Positions 61,729 to 64,000 of a DNA stretch of 64,000 nucleotides are shown here, piece by piece. Made by a program: the position numbers and the translations under genes. The notes under the pieces are model-generated. The model was given only the letters and a program-made list of their open reading frames with translations, was not told the DNA's origin and ran no database searches. How positions within the stretch are numbered: the stretch's first letter is position 1; each line of letters starts with the position of its first letter. This stretch comes from PCC-6802 sp943367755 (GTDB lineage: Bacteria; Cyanobacteriota; Cyanobacteriia; Pseudanabaenales; Pseudanabaenaceae), in NCBI GenBank assembly GCA_943367755.1, contig CALRKB020000010.1, positions 1-64,000 of the forward strand, written 5' to 3'.

Positions 61729-64000
61729 TCAGGTTCTCAAAGCGCGACGTAGTCTTTGCAAAAGTACAGAGACTGTCCAGGGTTGAACCACATAGTCAAA
61801 TGCTCCCAGCTCCAGCGCCTGCTCTGCTTCAGTAGAATTGTCAGTTAATAGAATCACGCGAATGTGTTGTAATACTTTCTTGCGCCTAAGTCGTTTGAGG
61901 AGTTCCAAGTGATTGAGTTCTGACGGTGCTTCTCCTAAGATGATTGCCTTGGGCCTAAGGCTAGAGTCACAGAGTCTTTCCACCGCAGTGTCATAATCTG
62001 ACAACCAGAGAGTATGATATCCTCTGGTACCGAGATCGCGAAGTATTTGATATGGCACGATCGCCTCATCTGAGACTAATACAACATCAGCATTAAACTG
62101 ATGCTCGGGATTGGGAGGTTGCCAGCCAACCGGCAGTACGCGATCGCGACCAGTAGATTTTGCCTGTTGTAGCACCACATTTGCAGCCTTATAAAGCGCG
62201 TCTAGATCGATGCCATCTATGGGATATTGCGCTATACCAGCACTAAAGGTGATGTGGAAGTTACATCCCTTCTCATCAGCAAATTCAACTTGACGCAGGG
62301 TTTCCAAGATTTCGGCCAATCGCTCTACGCAATCAACTTTATTAATGCCATACATACCAACAATAAACTCCCCTCCGCCCCAACATGCCACCACATCTTC
62401 GTTGCGAAACTGTTGATATAAGAGCACACCAATTTTATGTAGTACTTTATCGCCACAGTCTTTACCATATCTCTCATTGATTTGCTTTAACTTATCTAAG
62501 TCCAAAATACCAAGACAGAGGTGCTGGTCGTAGCGCTTGGCCAGACCAATCAGGCGCTTGATCTCATCAGATGATTTGCGACGATTTGCTACACCCGTGA
62601 GAGGATCTGTTTCCGCTTGCAAGCGCAATCTAGACGTACGTTCCAAACGATTGAAGATACGCGTTACTAGCATAGATTCAGTCGGAGGTTTGCTAATCCA
62701 GTCATCTGCTCCTACCGCAAACAGTTTTTGCAGTGTGGCATCGTCATTATGGGCGGTCAGAAACACTACTGGCATCAGATTCCAGGATGGGTCGCTGCGA
62801 ATTATTTGACATAGTTCGATACCGCTAATATCAGGCATTGTGACATCCAGGATGGTTATGTCTGGCATAGTTTCTTCCAGCACAGACCAAAACTGAGATG
62901 GATCGTTGAGGGAGATGAGTTCGATCCCATGCGGTTCTAGCAGAGTATGCAGTAACTTGAGTACTTGTGGATCGTCATCCACGGCTAAAATCTTCACCAC
63001 CTTACGGCGATCGCTTTGCAGTAACTGAGTTACCGAATCCATCACGATCGAGGGCAGGGAAGGCTTTTGCAAGAAAACCCCACCGCTACGTCTGACAACT
63101 TCTAAGCGGTCTGAGAAGGAATCACTAGTTGTCAGCACCAAAGTTGGGATGGGGGATGGAGTGGAAGCAAGTTCGCTCAACAATTGCCAACTATTTTCAT
63201 CTGTGTTGGGAAAGTTTAGTTCAATGATGGCGCAGGCGGGACACTCCCGTGCTATCTGTACCATTGCCGCTCCTGGTGTCAGCGCAATTTCGCAGCGATA
63301 TCCGCGCGCGATCGCCTCTGAGGACAGGCGATCGGCAAACGTGCGATCGGCATCCACGATCAACAGCAAAGGTAGTTGCTCGTCTTTAGGTAACTGAGTC
63401 GTAGAGGGTAGAGTTGATGGTGAACTAGGCACCGCCGCAGTTTCCACTACCTGACGCAACTCTAATATGAGAGTTTTGAGTTGAGAGATTTGCTCTTGTG
63501 TCAGTGGAGTTGTGGTTTGAAAAAGTGCTTCTATCTGCCTAGCTAGCTGCGAGCCGTCTTGAAAACCAAACATCCCCAAGGAACCCACTAGTTTGTGAGC
63601 TGCTTGCGCCGCCATGCGAGCGAGTTCGTCCGATAAATTCCCAGTCGACAGCAAAGATGTCGTATGCTCTAGCATGGTGACATGGCCGATGCTGTGAAAT
63701 TTGGTACTCTGCCAAATCTGAGCTACTTTTGCCATCACTCTTTGCTCGGCTGGCTCACCTTGCTCTGCTGTTCCAACTGCTCGCGGCGATCGAGGCGCTT
63801 TCGCCGACTCGTTAAGCATGGCGGGATTAAGTCGATAGCCTTGACCGTAAACAGATTCAATTAAATCTGGAGATGCGTCTACAGCCTTTAACTTGTTGCG
63901 CAGACCTTTGATATGGGCCGTGACCGTAACTTCGCCTGGGGCACTATCAAGAGGCCATAGTAGGTCTAAAATTCTAGGTCGACTGTATACCTGCTTGGGA
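61729..64000 (-). CDS. Multi-domain phosphorelay regulator: (receiver)-wHTH-Hpt-REC-REC-GGDEF-REC, truncated
   Basis: A naive start at 63819 gives 696 aa, but the frame stays open to the window edge. The upstream codons read QVYSRPRILDLLWPLD... and ...ESVYGQGYRLNP, the end of an OmpR/PhoB winged helix, so the true start is beyond 64000. After it come an Hpt-like helix bundle (AAQAAHKLVGSLGMFGF, with His in the AHKL site), receiver 1 (acceptor Asp replaced by Glu, IIELNFP), receiver 2 (intact, ITILDVTMP), a diguanylate-cyclase-like domain with WGGGEF instead of GGDEF, and receiver 3 (acceptor replaced by Gly, IILGEAP). Output is probably transcriptional. It is followed by the multi-PAS kinase 51 bp downstream. 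Confidence 0.85.
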   Translation of the reverse strand, partial: PKQVYSRPRILDLLWPLDSAPGEVTVTAHIKGLRNKLKAVDASPDLIESVYGQGYRLNPAMLNESAKAPRSPRAVGTAEQGEPAEQRVMAKVAQIWQSTKFHSIGHVTMLEHTTSLLSTGNLSDELARMAAQAAHKLVGSLGMFGFQDGSQLARQIEALFQTTTPLTQEQISQLKTLILELRQVVETAAVPSSPSTLPSTTQLPKDEQLPLLLIVDADRTFADRLSSEAIARGYRCEIALTPGAAMVQIARECPACAIIELNFPNTDENSWQLLSELASTPSPIPTLVLTTSDSFSDRLEVVRRSGGVFLQKPSLPSIVMDSVTQLLQSDRRKVVKILAVDDDPQVLKLLHTLLEPHGIELISLNDPSQFWSVLEETMPDITILDVTMPDISGIELCQIIRSDPSWNLMPVVFLTAHNDDATLQKLFAVGADDWISKPPTESMLVTRIFNRLERTSRLRLQAETDPLTGVANRRKSSDEIKRLIGLAKRYDQHLCLGILDLDKLKQINERYGKDCGDKVLHKIGVLLYQQFRNEDVVACWGGGEFIVGMYGINKVDCVERLAEILETLRQVEFADEKGCNFHITFSAGIAQYPIDGIDLDALYKAANVVLQQAKSTGRDRVLPVGWQPPNPEHQFNADVVLVSDEAIVPYQILRDLGTRGYHTLWLSDYDTAVERLCDSSLRPKAIILGEAPSELNHLELLKRLRRKKVLQHIRVILLTDNSTEAEQALELGAFDYVVQPWTVSVLLQRLRRALRT

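Noticed and set aside
63819..63819. ATG as the start of the multi-domain regulator
   Set aside because: The open frame continues upstream through a winged-helix domain with no stop before the window edge.
1..64000. Search for CRISPR arrays, rRNA and transposase genes
   Set aside because: No regularly spaced repeats, no rRNA-like stretches and no transposase motifs were seen by reading; a profile search could still find divergent ones.

Overview
The window is a stretch of cyanobacterial chromosome. Evidence: a photosynthetic-type NDH-1 cluster (ndhH-A-I-G-E, plus a separate ndhS), a cytochrome b6f small subunit (petM), an NTRC-type thioredoxin reductase/thioredoxin fusion, an S1-like protein of cyanobacterial size, cobI, dxs, FtsH-type proteases, many two-component proteins, and dense use of the HIP1 octamer GCGATCGC inside genes and gaps. 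The exact lineage cannot be fixed by eye. No rRNA, tRNA, CRISPR array, transposase or phage module was seen; mobile-looking DNA is limited to short palindromic or MITE-like repeats and decayed gene pieces.

Layout. 1-2.7 kb: the 3' part of a fused peptide-type ABC ATPase and an MBL-fold hydrolase. 2.7-9.7 kb (minus): a redox/membrane cluster of SDR, cysteine-tailed aquaporin, NDH-2, DoxX, GMC oxidoreductase and a polyprenyl-phosphate sugar transferase. 9.7-12.4 kb: a small secreted protein, a GAF histidine kinase and an unknown protein. 12.4-18.5 kb (minus): mutL, a GH13 amylase, a GIY-YIG protein, dnaJ, a 2Fe-2S ferredoxin and cobI. 18.5-30.1 kb: a lone receiver, der, ndhS, an M41-like/VanY-like peptidase pair, a NACHT NTPase, murB/murC, and two tandem Crp/Fnr paralogues behind a TerB-like gene. 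30.2-38.2 kb: tatA, pdxJ, NTRC, remA-gmk, a radical SAM/SPASM protein, an asparaginase, an alpha/beta hydrolase and petM. 38.4-42.4 kb: ndhHAIGE. 42.4-50.4 kb: a cupin, a decayed gene, a VanX-like lipoprotein, dxs, an unknown zinc-ribbon protein coupled to a PD-(D/E)XK nuclease, an LpxB-related protein and an S1-domain protein. 50.6-64 kb: ftsH, a Ser/Thr kinase, a cyclase coupled to a cyclic-nucleotide-domain MscS channel, and a phosphorelay cluster (multi-domain regulator, multi-PAS kinase, CheY-like receiver) running off the right edge.

Most genes are housekeeping. The parts most worth a second look are the zinc-ribbon/PD-(D/E)XK gene pair (46.2-48.2 kb), the cyclase/MscS-cNMP pair with altered catalytic and ligand positions (54.6-58.2 kb), the redox cluster with a seven-cysteine aquaporin tail, and the regulator at the right edge, whose reading frame continues through a winged-helix domain out of the window.
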